Under the pieces are notes generated by a model. It saw only the letters and a program-made list of their open reading frames with translations. It made no database searches and was not told the origin of the DNA. From contig JABXKC010000024.1 of assembly GCA_013375495.1 (NCBI GenBank), positions 1 to 60,472 of the forward strand: 60,472 bases of DNA, read 5' to 3'. This stretch comes from Promethearchaeota archaeon (GTDB taxonomy: Archaea; Asgardarchaeota; Lokiarchaeia; Sigynarchaeales; SOKP01). Positions 46,818 through 56,620 of the stretch are shown piece after piece (the stretch's first letter is position 1; each line of letters starts with the position of its first letter). The position numbers and the translations under genes were made by a program.

Positions 46818-48104
46818 ATGTCGACTGAACAAAAAGTTAGAAATCGGTGGATTGTTGTAATCGGGGCAATTCTTATACAATTAGCTCTGGGAACAATCTA
46901 TTCTTGGGGTACTATTACGATTTTTGTATCTCCTTACTTGAATGAACTGAGAGAAGTTACCGTATATATTTTTGGAGTTGGGTTGTTGTCGTTTGCGGTT
47001 ACTATGATTTTTGCCGGTAAATTACAGCAAAAATATGGTCCAAAGAAGATCGCAATCTTAGGTGGAATTTTAATTGGAATTGGATTAATCTCATCCGCAT
47101 TTATGACAACCTTTATATGGCTTTTAATTACTTATGGTATCATTTTTGGAGCAGGTATAGGGTTTGGGTATGTATGCCCCATCGCTTCTGCTGGTAAATG
47201 GTTTCCCGATAAAAAAGGCTTTATAAATGGGATTGCTGTAGCTGGTTTTGGAGCAGGAGCATTTATTTTTAATTTTATAATAAAAGCCTTAGTGAATCCA
47301 ACGAACCTTGAGACTACGGATCCAAGTTTCGTTTCAACAATTTCGCAAAATATCCCCTTAATGTTTATTATTCTAGGAATTATTTACCTCGTGCTTATCA
47401 TAGTTGGTGCTTTCACTCTTAGCAATCCCCCTGAGGGATGGAAACCTGATGGTTGGACACCACCACCTCCTTCTGTTGAAAGCGGAATATCCGGTTTAGA
47501 ATTTGAAAGAAGTCAAACCGTAAAACTTCCACAATTTTGGATGCTTTGGACCGCTTTTGCGTTAAGCGCTATGTCTGGTTTAATGGTAATAGGGTCTTAC
47601 GCTGCATTTGCCAAATCTGTAGATGCAGGAGATAATTTTCTTTATACTATAGGGACAAGTGATTTTGTTTTAATTGGTAGCTTAGCTGCTTTGCTTAACG
47701 GCTTGGGTAGAATTGTTTGGGGTAAACTAGCAGATATGATAACCTACAAGAAGTCTATGCTGATTATGTTCTCTGTCCAAGCAATATTGATGTTTATATA
47801 TTTCACAACAAATATGAACTCATTGTATTTCCTAGTAATCACGTGCGTCATCTACTTTTGTTTTGGAGGGAATTTCAGTTTATTTCCAACGGCCACAGCT
47901 GATTTATTTGGTTCAAAAAATCTAGGACCTAACTATGGAATTGTTTTTACAGCTTATGGCGTCGCAGGATTTATTGGTGCTGTTGGTGTAAACTTATTCG
48001 TAAGCATTTTTGGAAGCTACCTAATACTCTTTATAGTTATGGGAATAATGTCAGTTGGATCTGCAATTTTGGCATATATAATTAAACCACCAAAACAAAG
48101 ATAA
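46818..48104 (+). CDS. MFS transporter, oxalate/formate antiporter (OFA) family
   Basis: A 428-residue, twelve-helix major facilitator. The OFA N-terminal motif is present (RWIVVIGAILIQLALGTIYS, WGTITIFVSPYL), as is the loop after helix 2-3 (GKLQQKYGPKKIAILGG). Family members exchange oxalate, formate or other monocarboxylates. The central loop NPPEGWKPDGW is also typical. Convergent with the M42 peptidase gene. No oxalate decarboxylase is nearby, so the substrate is open. Confidence 0.87.
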   Translation: MSTEQKVRNRWIVVIGAILIQLALGTIYSWGTITIFVSPYLNELREVTVYIFGVGLLSFAVTMIFAGKLQQKYGPKKIAILGGILIGIGLISSAFMTTFIWLLITYGIIFGAGIGFGYVCPIASAGKWFPDKKGFINGIAVAGFGAGAFIFNFIIKALVNPTNLETTDPSFVSTISQNIPLMFIILGIIYLVLIIVGAFTLSNPPEGWKPDGWTPPPPSVESGISGLEFERSQTVKLPQFWMLWTAFALSAMSGLMVIGSYAAFAKSVDAGDNFLYTIGTSDFVLIGSLAALLNGLGRIVWGKLADMITYKKSMLIMFSVQAILMFIYFTTNMNSLYFLVITCVIYFCFGGNFSLFPTATADLFGSKNLGPNYGIVFTAYGVAGFIGAVGVNLFVSIFGSYLILFIVMGIMSVGSAILAYIIKPPKQR

Positions 48105-48136
48105 AAATTTAAATTATTTTTTTTATTTCTTATTTC

Positions 48137-49204
48137 TTAAATGCTGGCTTTATTTCGAATAAATGCGTCAATAAAATGAACTGTGTTAAGAATATCGTCT
48201 AATTTCAGAAGTGAGGTTGGAGAATGGATATATCTGCAAGGCACTGAAACTACTGAACTTGGCACACCTTCACGAGAAATATGAATTTTACCTGCATCAG
48301 TTCCTCCATACATAGGTTTTTTAAATTGATATGGAATTTTTTCAAGTTCAGCATTTTGAACAAGTCTTTCGTTAATTTTTGGACTAGATATCATAGATTT
48401 GTCCGCGATTGTAATAGCGGGACCCCTTCCTATATATACGGGGATCTCTGCTTCTCTAATACCGGGAACATCGGCAGCTGTTGTATTTTCTATAGCAAGG
48501 GCAATTGTTGGTTTAAGGTTAAACGCTCCAGTGATCGCACCTCTCCCTCCTATTTCTTCTTGAACAGCAAAATTAAATAATACTGTATCTTTAAACGATG
48601 GATTTTCCTTTAGTAATCTTAAGACTTGAATGAGGACATTACAACCAGTACGGTCGTCAAAAGCTTTACCACGAACCATATTATTTGGAAATTCCACAAA
48701 CTGAGAAACAAGGGTACCAGTTACACCTATAGTAATGTTATTCTTAGTAATTTGTTCAATCGAATTCATCCCTATGTCAATATACATATCGGAGATTTCT
48801 ACGAGTTTCTTTCTATCGTTTGCTGTTGTAAGATGTGGAGGTTTTGAACCAATTATGCCATGAAATTCATCTCCTCCTATCGAGCGTATCACCACAGATT
48901 GACCTAATAATATCCTTTGATCCCAACCTCCTATAGGAACAAATCTTAAAAATCCATTCTTCTCAACATGAGAAACCATAAAACCGATTTCATCTATGTG
49001 AGCATCTAATAATATTTTCTCCTTCCCATTTGTCCCCTTTTTTATTGTCAGAACATTTCCAAGAGGATCAATCCAAGCTTTATCAGCTAAATTCTCGTTC
49101 TCAATTAATTTCAATATGTAGCTACTAACATCCTCTTCATGGCCAGAAACTCCAATAAGGGTAGATAATTCTTCTTGTAGATATCTAATGCTTTTAATAT
49201 TCAT
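48137..49204 (-). CDS. M42-family aminopeptidase
   Basis: A 355-residue metallo-aminopeptidase of the tetrahedral (TET) group. Metal ligands: H69 and D71 in LLDAHIDEIGF, Asp in GKAFDDRTGC (about 180), catalytic Glu pair in VQEEIGGRGA (about 216), and His in CRYIHSPTS near the end. Degrades peptides in the cytosol, often with the proteasome. Upstream 165 bp separate it from the HerA-like gene on the same strand. Confidence 0.93.
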   Translation of the reverse strand: MNIKSIRYLQEELSTLIGVSGHEEDVSSYILKLIENENLADKAWIDPLGNVLTIKKGTNGKEKILLDAHIDEIGFMVSHVEKNGFLRFVPIGGWDQRILLGQSVVIRSIGGDEFHGIIGSKPPHLTTANDRKKLVEISDMYIDIGMNSIEQITKNNITIGVTGTLVSQFVEFPNNMVRGKAFDDRTGCNVLIQVLRLLKENPSFKDTVLFNFAVQEEIGGRGAITGAFNLKPTIALAIENTTAADVPGIREAEIPVYIGRGPAITIADKSMISSPKINERLVQNAELEKIPYQFKKPMYGGTDAGKIHISREGVPSSVVSVPCRYIHSPTSLLKLDDILNTVHFIDAFIRNKASI

Positions 49205-49369
49205 AATAACAATTGTTTTTCATTTGAGGTAATAACAATAAGTAATAATTTGAGGTATCTAAAATAAAATTAATGAATTCATAACTAATTTTAATATTCT
49301 AAGTATAAATAAGAAATTACAAAAGAAATGTAGTGTATTATTTATAAAATAAGAATTAGGTTAAAGATT

Positions 49370-51067
49370 CTATCTTTTTCGCTTTTTTAATTCATTGATT
49401 GCTTTTTCTGCTAATAGAAGTGCGTCAGTATACTGGGATTTATATTTTTTTACTTGAGCGTCTAATTCAATTGCTTTATTTTGAAGGTCGAGAATCATTT
49501 CACTATCCCCTTCTCCTGTTGATAATGCGGAGTTTGGATTTTCCATATTTTGTTTAAGGTAATTATATTTCTCTTGCCACACTTTTAATTCCGTTTGTAG
49601 GTCTTCGATGGCATCGTCACCAGTAATATTATCTATTGATAATGAAGCTCCTTCTCCTTCCTCAATTTCCATAATCCTATCTTTTAACATTCCTATTTCT
49701 TCTTCCAACTCCTTTATTCTAACTTTTAAGAAAGCAATCTGGTCTAAATACTCTGCAGAAGTCTTAGGTGCCGTTATTTCTTCAAAAATAGTCTTACCAG
49801 TTTCTAATTCGTTCGCAGTTTTCTCTCCTAAGATTTTTTGTTTACGCTTCTGTAATTCTTCCACCGTGTGATCTGAAAGGTAATCTAGTGGGTTAAAACC
49901 TACTCCACCATGAGCTGTCGTTCTTTTACGAACTTTTACAAATAGAGGTATACCTTTAATAGCTTCCCCACATAAGATTCCTTCCCCTTTATCTAATCCT
50001 TGTATATCTGTTTTGTTGCTCCGAGTTAAATCTTCTGCGCTTGAAATGGTAACATCAATATCTCTAATATCGGTTAAGTTATGGACAACCCAACTTCCTG
50101 CTTGTGCTCGTATGGTTGTGTCCAATAACTGAGGTCTTTGGGTGCCAATGATTAAATTAGCACCGAACTTGCGCCCCTCCTGTGAGAATAATTTTACAAT
50201 ATCACACGTCTCGGTTTGTTTCTTTCCGGCAAATAAATGAGCTTCGTCAAGCAATAAGTAAAACGGAGCAATTCTTCTACCCGTACTAGCCTGATATAAC
50301 TTCTTCAGAAGCTTCCCCGCAATCATTTCTTGTACGTTTAAATCCATACCCCTCATATTTACAATGGAACATAAATTTGGAGCAACTATATCGGTAGCGT
50401 CTAGCGAAAACAAGTATTCTACATCGATATCTCCTCCTTTATTTACGCTTATATCAGAATATTCGATAATACTACTTACAAATTCGCTTTCTTCTTTAAC
50501 TCCTTCAGCTCCTTCATCTTCTCCTGCTTTTACTTTTAAACTCCCGTATTCGCCATGTCTGTCAAGGATTACCAGAGGAATACCCTTTTTCATAAATTCT
50601 TCGCAGAGTACACCCATCGTGTAACTCTTTCCTGATCCGGATTTTCCGGTAATAAAAATTCGCCCAAAATTCTTAACTAATAAATTCACATCGAATTCAT
50701 AACCAATTAATTTCCCAATAGAAACAGATTCTTCAAGTGGATTATTTATCCCTAATAGCGTGGTAATTTGGGCTTCGCTTGCACGATAAACTTCGGCGCC
50801 TATATCGAACGGTCTTTTTGGTCTCTCTCCACAAACTTGTAGGTCTGCTTTCATCCCTTGAGGATCACTCCACATCGTTTTAATGTTTAACATATAGTTT
50901 GCTCTCTTTCCTTCTTCGTCTTTTTCTCCGTAGATTACAAAATAAGAGTTCCTTTCTATTGTAGGGTCAGAAAATTGAACTTGAACGGTGTGAGTAGTAG
51001 TTTTTCCACTTAGATTTCCTACCTTGTCCTTCTTTACTTGCTTATCAAAACTTTCTTCATCTGACAT
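49370..51067 (-). CDS. HerA-like hexameric ATPase (DUF87) with coiled-coil tail
   Basis: A 565-residue P-loop motor. An N-terminal HAS-barrel-like region (1-125) precedes Walker A GKSGSGKSYT at 141-150. LVILDRHGEYGSL follows, then Walker B-type FYLLLDEAHLFAGK and the sensor region NLIIGTQRPQLLD. The last ~150 residues are coiled coil (ELEEEIGMLKDRIMEIEEGE). HerA pumps DNA at breaks, with NurA and Mre11-Rad50 usually encoded next to it, but none of these are here, so it may be one of the other HerA-FtsK family members. Confidence 0.88.
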   Translation of the reverse strand: MSDEESFDKQVKKDKVGNLSGKTTTHTVQVQFSDPTIERNSYFVIYGEKDEEGKRANYMLNIKTMWSDPQGMKADLQVCGERPKRPFDIGAEVYRASEAQITTLLGINNPLEESVSIGKLIGYEFDVNLLVKNFGRIFITGKSGSGKSYTMGVLCEEFMKKGIPLVILDRHGEYGSLKVKAGEDEGAEGVKEESEFVSSIIEYSDISVNKGGDIDVEYLFSLDATDIVAPNLCSIVNMRGMDLNVQEMIAGKLLKKLYQASTGRRIAPFYLLLDEAHLFAGKKQTETCDIVKLFSQEGRKFGANLIIGTQRPQLLDTTIRAQAGSWVVHNLTDIRDIDVTISSAEDLTRSNKTDIQGLDKGEGILCGEAIKGIPLFVKVRKRTTAHGGVGFNPLDYLSDHTVEELQKRKQKILGEKTANELETGKTIFEEITAPKTSAEYLDQIAFLKVRIKELEEEIGMLKDRIMEIEEGEGASLSIDNITGDDAIEDLQTELKVWQEKYNYLKQNMENPNSALSTGEGDSEMILDLQNKAIELDAQVKKYKSQYTDALLLAEKAINELKKRKR

Positions 51068-51192
51068 AATAACTCACATTAATTTTGATTTATTTTAGTA
51101 TTATATGTAAATTCTCATATATTAATAATATTGAACTATGTATTTCAATTAAATAAGCATATATAAATATTCATAAATCCAATTATTATTCT

Positions 51193-52119
51193 TCAATCCT
51201 TTCTATAAATTATACTTTTTTTTACCATACGAATTGGTTTATACGATTCTTTTGCTCTCCGTAATCCTTCCACTCCTAAGTCTTGTTCCCTATTGACAAA
51301 TGGTATATCGCTAAACACATTACTTAAAAAAAGATTACCTATTGCTTGGTATCCCCCATCATAAACCATATGTGCTTTTTCAACGTGAATTACGAGGGTA
51401 TCGGAATTAAGTATTTCTCCAAAGGTATATCCCGCACATTTGTCATCGATACATATTAATGCACCTTTAAAACCTAATGCAGAAAAATTGTCTAAGGCTT
51501 CATATATAGCCTCTTGTTCTTGTTCCAATCCCTCATCTTCCTCACATTGCCGCATTACGCACCATTCTAACTGCAATTTCTTACATTTATCAATTAATTC
51601 CTCAGTAAGAATTTCAAATTGGTAATCGTAAGTTTCTAGAAATTTATTTAGCCACCGTCGATTTTGACGATGACGGTTCCCTGGTAAAGTTTTTAAGGTT
51701 TCTACTTCGTATACATAATCCCAATTATCTCGATCTTCAACAATTTGAAAATTTAACGAAACAAATCTTTCATTACTTATGATGGAATTAGTTATGTCCT
51801 CTGATACTCGGTTAAATTCTGCTGTTTTATATATTTCTGCGATATTGAATATCATTGCTGCGGGATCAGGACCAATCGGAGGAAAAAAATATATCGCATC
51901 ATTACTTCCTGCTAATGGAGGTCTACTTTTTTTAAAATATTCTTTTGAAAAAAGAACTAAATGATTGTTCCATTCTAAATAAAACCACTCGTAGAATTTC
52001 CTCCACATAAAAAGATTTGTAAACGTAAATTCAGAATTTTGAGGCGGATAATTCTGAAAATAATTATCGAAAAGTTCCTTATCATCTAAAGATAATCTCT
52101 TCGCACTGGTTAATTCCAT
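51193..52119 (-). CDS. DUF2156-family protein (lysylphosphatidylglycerol synthase C-terminal-like)
   Basis: A 308-residue protein with the DUF2156 arrangement: LDDKELFDNYFQNYPPQNSE, FTFTNLFMWR, NRRWLNKFLETY, and ALICIDDKCAGYTFGEIL, NSDTLVIHVEKA in a GNAT-like fold. Relatives transfer aminoacyl groups from tRNA to lipid or peptide acceptors, though many have unknown roles. No membrane domain here, unlike MprF. Single gene, 125 bp downstream of the HerA-like gene start region. Confidence 0.8.
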   Translation of the reverse strand: MELTSAKRLSLDDKELFDNYFQNYPPQNSEFTFTNLFMWRKFYEWFYLEWNNHLVLFSKEYFKKSRPPLAGSNDAIYFFPPIGPDPAAMIFNIAEIYKTAEFNRVSEDITNSIISNERFVSLNFQIVEDRDNWDYVYEVETLKTLPGNRHRQNRRWLNKFLETYDYQFEILTEELIDKCKKLQLEWCVMRQCEEDEGLEQEQEAIYEALDNFSALGFKGALICIDDKCAGYTFGEILNSDTLVIHVEKAHMVYDGGYQAIGNLFLSNVFSDIPFVNREQDLGVEGLRRAKESYKPIRMVKKSIIYRKD

Positions 52120-52289
52120 GAATTGATAAAATTTTGGATGTATAAATTTATTTCTTTTTTAAAATATTTAATACACAATTAGAGATTTATGGTGAACTGG
52201 ATATTATTGATATCTTAATTATATTCAGAAATGTATTAATAGTCCTCTTAATCATTTTCATTTGCATTCTTCTTTGGATATTTGTTATT

Positions 52290-52862
52290 TTGCGAATAAT
52301 TCGGAAAATTCATAAATTTCCAATTCCTGCTATTGCTACCCGTTTAATAGATAATGCTTGGAGGCGAAAATTTATTCAAAAACCTAAAAGCATTGCAAAT
52401 AATATGAACCTCAAACCAGGAATGATTGTTGTTGAAGTTGGACCAGGGAAGGGAAATTACACGAAAGTTGTGGCAGAGAGGTTACTCCCTGATGGAAAAG
52501 TCTATGCAATTGATATTCAAGAATATGTGATAAGTAGATTAAAGAAAAGAGTAGAGGATGAGCAAATTTCAAATATTATTCCAAAAATTGATGATGTACA
52601 TAAACTTTCTTTCAAACCCGAAAGCGTTGATAGAATATTTGCTATTGCGTGTTTACCCGAAATACCTGATCCTGTTCATGCATTGAAAGAATTCAAAAGA
52701 GTTCTAAAACCAGGAGGAATTTTATCATTATGCGAATTATTTTTTGATCCTGATTATCCTTTAAGAAAAACCGAGAAAAAATGGGCAACTAAAGCAGGAT
52801 TTGAATTTTTAGAAGGATTTGGAAATTTTTTCGTATATCAATTAAATTTTGTTAAAAACTAA
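52290..52862 (+). CDS. SAM-dependent methyltransferase, probably membrane-anchored
   Basis: A class I methyltransferase: MIVVEVGPGKGNYTKVVAER (motif I), AIDIQEYVISRLKKR, and IFAIACLPEIPDP. The frame from TTG 52290 gives 190 residues, but the same frame is open upstream through a strongly hydrophobic stretch (NVLIVLLIIFICILLWIFVI), so the protein probably begins with a membrane helix. The only near-standard start there is CTG at 52197; no ATG, GTG or TTG exists in frame. Ends two bases before the next convergent gene. Substrate unknown, possibly a lipid or quinone. Confidence 0.82.
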   Translation: MRIIRKIHKFPIPAIATRLIDNAWRRKFIQKPKSIANNMNLKPGMIVVEVGPGKGNYTKVVAERLLPDGKVYAIDIQEYVISRLKKRVEDEQISNIIPKIDDVHKLSFKPESVDRIFAIACLPEIPDPVHALKEFKRVLKPGGILSLCELFFDPDYPLRKTEKKWATKAGFEFLEGFGNFFVYQLNFVKN

Positions 52863-52864
52863 GG

Positions 52865-53323
52865 TTAAAATGCGTATTTCTCTATTCCAACCCTTTCATT
52901 TTTTAAATTTTTCAAAGTTTTCTCCAAAATCTTAATAATTCGTTCCTTATAAGATTCCTGCTCAGGGTAGTTATAACTAAATGTTTTCCAATTTGGTCTT
53001 TTATGACCAATTTTAAATTTAATACCCTTCATGTTAGTTATATATGAGTTGGCATCAAGTTTCGAAGCAATTTGATCTGCGATTAAATACCAATGATATT
53101 TTGTCTTTAGCTGAGCACCAGAATTTATAGGTGCTGATTGAAATCGAGTTTTTGTACTTTGAAAATTAAAAGTCCATTGATCTGGGGCAACTTTTGTTTC
53201 AAACCATTCACCATTAGTATAATGCCACTTATGCATGCCACCTATTTTCATTCCTGTATAAATCTGACCGTTGTAATCTTTTAATTTATCATAGTACTTA
53301 ATCTTACTTTCATCTGATTGCAA
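52865..53323 (-). CDS. uncharacterised protein
   Basis: A 152-residue soluble basic protein starting from TTG. No recognised domain. It is rich in aromatic residues around WHYTNGEWFETKVAPDQW, KTKYHWYLIADQIASKL and RPNWKTFSYNYPEQ, which could form a compact mixed fold. It is convergent with the methyltransferase. Composition is ordinary for the region, so it is likely a real gene. Confidence 0.7.
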   Translation of the reverse strand: MQSDESKIKYYDKLKDYNGQIYTGMKIGGMHKWHYTNGEWFETKVAPDQWTFNFQSTKTRFQSAPINSGAQLKTKYHWYLIADQIASKLDANSYITNMKGIKFKIGHKRPNWKTFSYNYPEQESYKERIIKILEKTLKNLKNERVGIEKYAF

Positions 53324-53475
53324 TTAACCTCAACCCTTAACACTTCAGATGTTCAAACTTAAAAATCAACGAGAATATAAATAATCTTTAAGACTTCCAG
53401 TTTTTTATAATGTTAAACAAGATGAAAAAATTGAAACCAAAAAAAGAAATTAAAAAAAATAAAAAATTTTAAGTC

Positions 53476-54477
53476 CTATAATTTTTTAGCAATCAAATCT
53501 GCTATTCGGTTAGAATAACCCATTTCATTGTCGTACCACGATACAACAGCGACTAAATTACCGATTACCTTTGTCCATAAGGAACAAAAAATTGAACTTG
53601 CTGGATTTCCGATGATATCACTACTTACTATTGGATCATCTGTATACTCTAAAATTCCTTTTAGGTAACTTTCAGAAGCAGCCTTCATTTTCGCATTTAT
53701 GTCTTCAACTGTTGGTGGATTTTCTACAATACATTTCAAATCAACACAACTTCCGTCAGGAACAGGAACTCTCATAGCAATTCCATCTAATTTACCATTT
53801 AACTCTGGAAAAACCGCACCGATGGCTTTTGCTGCACCAGTTGATGTTGGAATAATGTTTTGTGCTGCTGCTCGCCCTCTTATCATTTTAATTGGGGCTC
53901 CAGCTACGGCAGTATCGACAGTTTTTTGTGGGCCTGTATAGCCATGTATCGTAGTCATAATTCCTTTGGATATCTTGTAGTTATCGTTTAAAACTTTTAC
54001 TATTGGTGCGAGACAATTGGTTGTGCACGAAGCGTTTGATATAATTTTATGTTCTTCAGTAAGTTTATCGTCATTGCACCCAAGAACCACTGTAATATCT
54101 GGATTAGTTGCTGGAGCGCTAATCACAACTTTTTTTGCTCCCGCGTCTAAATGTTTTTGAGCTCCTTCTCGTTTTATAAAAAATCCTGTGGATTCAACAA
54201 CTACATCTATATTATTACTTGCATGTGGTAAATTCGCTGGATCTCTCTCAGCTGTTACTGGAATCCTTTTTCCGTCAACAATTAAAGCTTTTTCTTCTGA
54301 ATCAACAGTTCCTGGCCATTTTCCTTGGACTGTATCGTATTTCAATACATAAGCTAGGTATTTAGGCTCAAAAAGATCGTTAATTGAAACAATCTCGAGT
54401 TCAGGGTTTCCCCAAGCAGCTCTAAAGAATAATCGGCCGATTCGACCAAATCCGTTAATTGCAACTCGTTTTACCAT
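53476..54477 (-). CDS. gap: glyceraldehyde-3-phosphate dehydrogenase, type I (bacterial/eukaryotic type)
   Basis: NAD-dependent phosphorylating GAPDH of glycolysis, 333 residues. N-terminal VAINGFGRIGR, D34 in SINDLF (selecting NAD over NADP), catalytic C151 in SNASCTTNCLAP and H178 in TIHGYTGPQ, and WYDNEMGYSNR at the end. Most archaea use the unrelated-in-detail type II enzyme, so this type I form was probably obtained from bacteria, but its AT-rich composition shows it is well adapted. Single gene. Confidence 0.96.
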   Translation of the reverse strand: MVKRVAINGFGRIGRLFFRAAWGNPELEIVSINDLFEPKYLAYVLKYDTVQGKWPGTVDSEEKALIVDGKRIPVTAERDPANLPHASNNIDVVVESTGFFIKREGAQKHLDAGAKKVVISAPATNPDITVVLGCNDDKLTEEHKIISNASCTTNCLAPIVKVLNDNYKISKGIMTTIHGYTGPQKTVDTAVAGAPIKMIRGRAAAQNIIPTSTGAAKAIGAVFPELNGKLDGIAMRVPVPDGSCVDLKCIVENPPTVEDINAKMKAASESYLKGILEYTDDPIVSSDIIGNPASSIFCSLWTKVIGNLVAVVSWYDNEMGYSNRIADLIAKKL

Positions 54478-54616
54478 ATATTATCACTTTTATTTTTAAT
54501 TCGACTTGTTTTTAATTAAAAAGATAAGTAATTATGTGGTTGTTAGTTTTTTAATTTTATAGTTTTATATTTCTTAACATCAAACAATATAGTAGAACAG
54601 ATTTTGAGTTGTTATT

Positions 54617-55837
54617 ATGGAAGATAAAGAAAAAATTGTGCTCCAAAAAATAGATGAAATGAAAGACGAGTTAATAACATTTTTACAGCAAATCGTTCAA
54701 ATTCCGTCCGAAGTTCCACCTGGAAAATATAGACCCATTTCAAAATTCGTAGCTGCGAAAATGGAAGAGTTTGGGATTGCGAATAAAACAAAAAGAAACA
54801 ATGTAATAGGCGAGATCGGTAAAGAAGGTGGGCGAACTTTAATATTTAACGCTCACATGGATACAGTCGAAGAATTTGATGGATGGACAAAAGATCCTCA
54901 TTCTGGTGAAATTATTGGAAATAAAATTTATGGTAGAGGAGCATGCGACGATAAATCATGTGTAGCTGCTGAAATAATCGCTGCAAAAGCTTTACTAGAT
55001 GCAGGTGTTAAATTAAACGGAAAATTAATAATAACAGCCGTTGTTAACGAAGAAATAGCTGGATTCGGAGGCGCAGAATACATCGGCAATGACGGAATTG
55101 TTAAAGGTGATGCTTGTCTCGTTGGGGATGGCCCCCGTAATTATCCAACCGCCTATATAGGGGGAACCCTTCAAATCAGTTTTACTATAAAAGGAGTTCG
55201 TAGACATAACATGGCATACCCCGATTTAAATCCTCCAAATCGAAATCAATACTCAGGAATAAATGCAATTCATAGGATGATCCCTATAATAGATTTCCTA
55301 AAGAAGTTGCAGGAAGAACTTGAAAAAATAGAAACGCAATACCCTATAGCTCCAGGGATGCCATCAAAAGTAGGTTCTGTCACAATTACAAAAATAGATG
55401 GAGGAGTATCACATACATCTGTGCCAGATAACTGTAATTTGCATTGCATAGTTAATATCATTCCTGAAATGGATTTAGAGGCTATAAAAGCAAAAATCTT
55501 GTCTTTTGCCGAGGAGTATAAAAAACAGAACCCGGAAATTGATCTAAACGTTCAAACACCTGTTTTTGTAGAACCGCTAATAGCAGACACTAACTCTGAA
55601 TTTGCCACTAGCGTGAAAAAAGCTTTCAGCACCCTCTATAACGAAGAGCGCGATTTTAAGCTGTTTATAGCTTCAACCGATGCTCATCACTTTAAAAGAC
55701 AAGGTATTGATACATTAGTAATTGGACCAATGATAGGAGAAAATAATTATCACGCCCAAGATGAATTTGTTTATATCGAAGATCTAATTAATACTACTAA
55801 AATTTTCGCACTTACCGCTTTAGATTATCTGAAATAA
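54617..55837 (+). CDS. M20-family metallopeptidase (ArgE/DapE-like)
   Basis: A 406-residue amidohydrolase/peptidase with the two-zinc site: H80 and D82 in NAHMDTVEEF, bridging D111 in GACDDKS, catalytic E145 and zinc E146 in VVNEEIAGFGG, and a later His in GENNYHAQDE. The dimerisation domain is in the middle (about 190-310). Members deacylate N-acyl amino acids or cut dipeptides; substrate open. Overlaps the convergent methyltransferase gene by 18 bases. Confidence 0.9.
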   Translation: MEDKEKIVLQKIDEMKDELITFLQQIVQIPSEVPPGKYRPISKFVAAKMEEFGIANKTKRNNVIGEIGKEGGRTLIFNAHMDTVEEFDGWTKDPHSGEIIGNKIYGRGACDDKSCVAAEIIAAKALLDAGVKLNGKLIITAVVNEEIAGFGGAEYIGNDGIVKGDACLVGDGPRNYPTAYIGGTLQISFTIKGVRRHNMAYPDLNPPNRNQYSGINAIHRMIPIIDFLKKLQEELEKIETQYPIAPGMPSKVGSVTITKIDGGVSHTSVPDNCNLHCIVNIIPEMDLEAIKAKILSFAEEYKKQNPEIDLNVQTPVFVEPLIADTNSEFATSVKKAFSTLYNEERDFKLFIASTDAHHFKRQGIDTLVIGPMIGENNYHAQDEFVYIEDLINTTKIFALTALDYLK

Positions 55838-56527
55838 ATGATTTTCTATTTTTTTTTCTAACTTTTGTAAGATACAAAAAACTGATTGAAAACTTTTCGG
55901 ACTAGCTTTGACAATATCAACCTCGTTTTGGTGCATATTTAACACCTTAAGAGCAGCTTGATCGTTCTCGTATTTTTTGAATAATTCCTGGAGTCTGATC
56001 TCTAGAGGTTGGTAATATTCTTCCCACCAAGCATCCTCTGGTAAAGAAATATGTTCAATAAATTTATATCCACATCTATCAACTTTATGGCGTTGTTCGA
56101 AGAAATGCTTAATTTCGTCATGAACAACCAAAAAACCCTCCGGTTTAAGAAGCTTATTCCATCTACTTAGACTTTTTTCAACACCTAGAGTTGTAATGGA
56201 ACCTTCAGCCCAGATGATATCGAAACTATTTTCTGGAAATTTAATATCTAGTAAGGAACATTTAATAGCTTTTACTCTATTAATCAATCCTTCTTCTTCA
56301 ATTTTTTTACTTAACTTGTCTAAACTTTCTTGATCGATATCGATACCTATTATTTCACCATCGCTTAATTTAGCCAATTCCATGGTGGGAACCCCTGAGC
56401 CACAACCAATGTCCAATATCCTTGGTTTGTCCAATTTAGGAAGTCTTCGGAAAGCTTCTATAGTGTACTTATTAAATGCACTTCTAAAGTGGTCTATATC
56501 AAGTTCATCTAACAATTTTTCAGACAT
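55820..56527 (-). CDS. SAM-dependent methyltransferase (class I)
   Basis: A 235-residue enzyme: motif I RILDIGCGSGVPTMELAK, GEIIGIDIDQESLDKLS, and FDIIWAEGSITTLGVE with post-I acidic residues. Small-molecule or lipid methylation is probable, without a specific substrate visible. Long C-terminal helices follow. Convergent overlap with the M20 gene. Confidence 0.88.
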   Translation of the reverse strand: MSEKLLDELDIDHFRSAFNKYTIEAFRRLPKLDKPRILDIGCGSGVPTMELAKLSDGEIIGIDIDQESLDKLSKKIEEEGLINRVKAIKCSLLDIKFPENSFDIIWAEGSITTLGVEKSLSRWNKLLKPEGFLVVHDEIKHFFEQRHKVDRCGYKFIEHISLPEDAWWEEYYQPLEIRLQELFKKYENDQAALKVLNMHQNEVDIVKASPKSFQSVFCILQKLEKKIENHLFQII

Positions 56528-56620
56528 GAGTTTTCAACCTATTGCTATTATAAGTAAACTAATCATTTAAATGTCAATGGTAGAAGAGAATAAAAAATCA
56601 AAGTATAAAATTGGGTTTAT

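Noticed and set aside
49370..52119. HerA-NurA DNA-repair operon
   Set aside because: The gene next to the HerA-like ATPase is DUF2156, not NurA, and no Mre11 or Rad50 gene is present.
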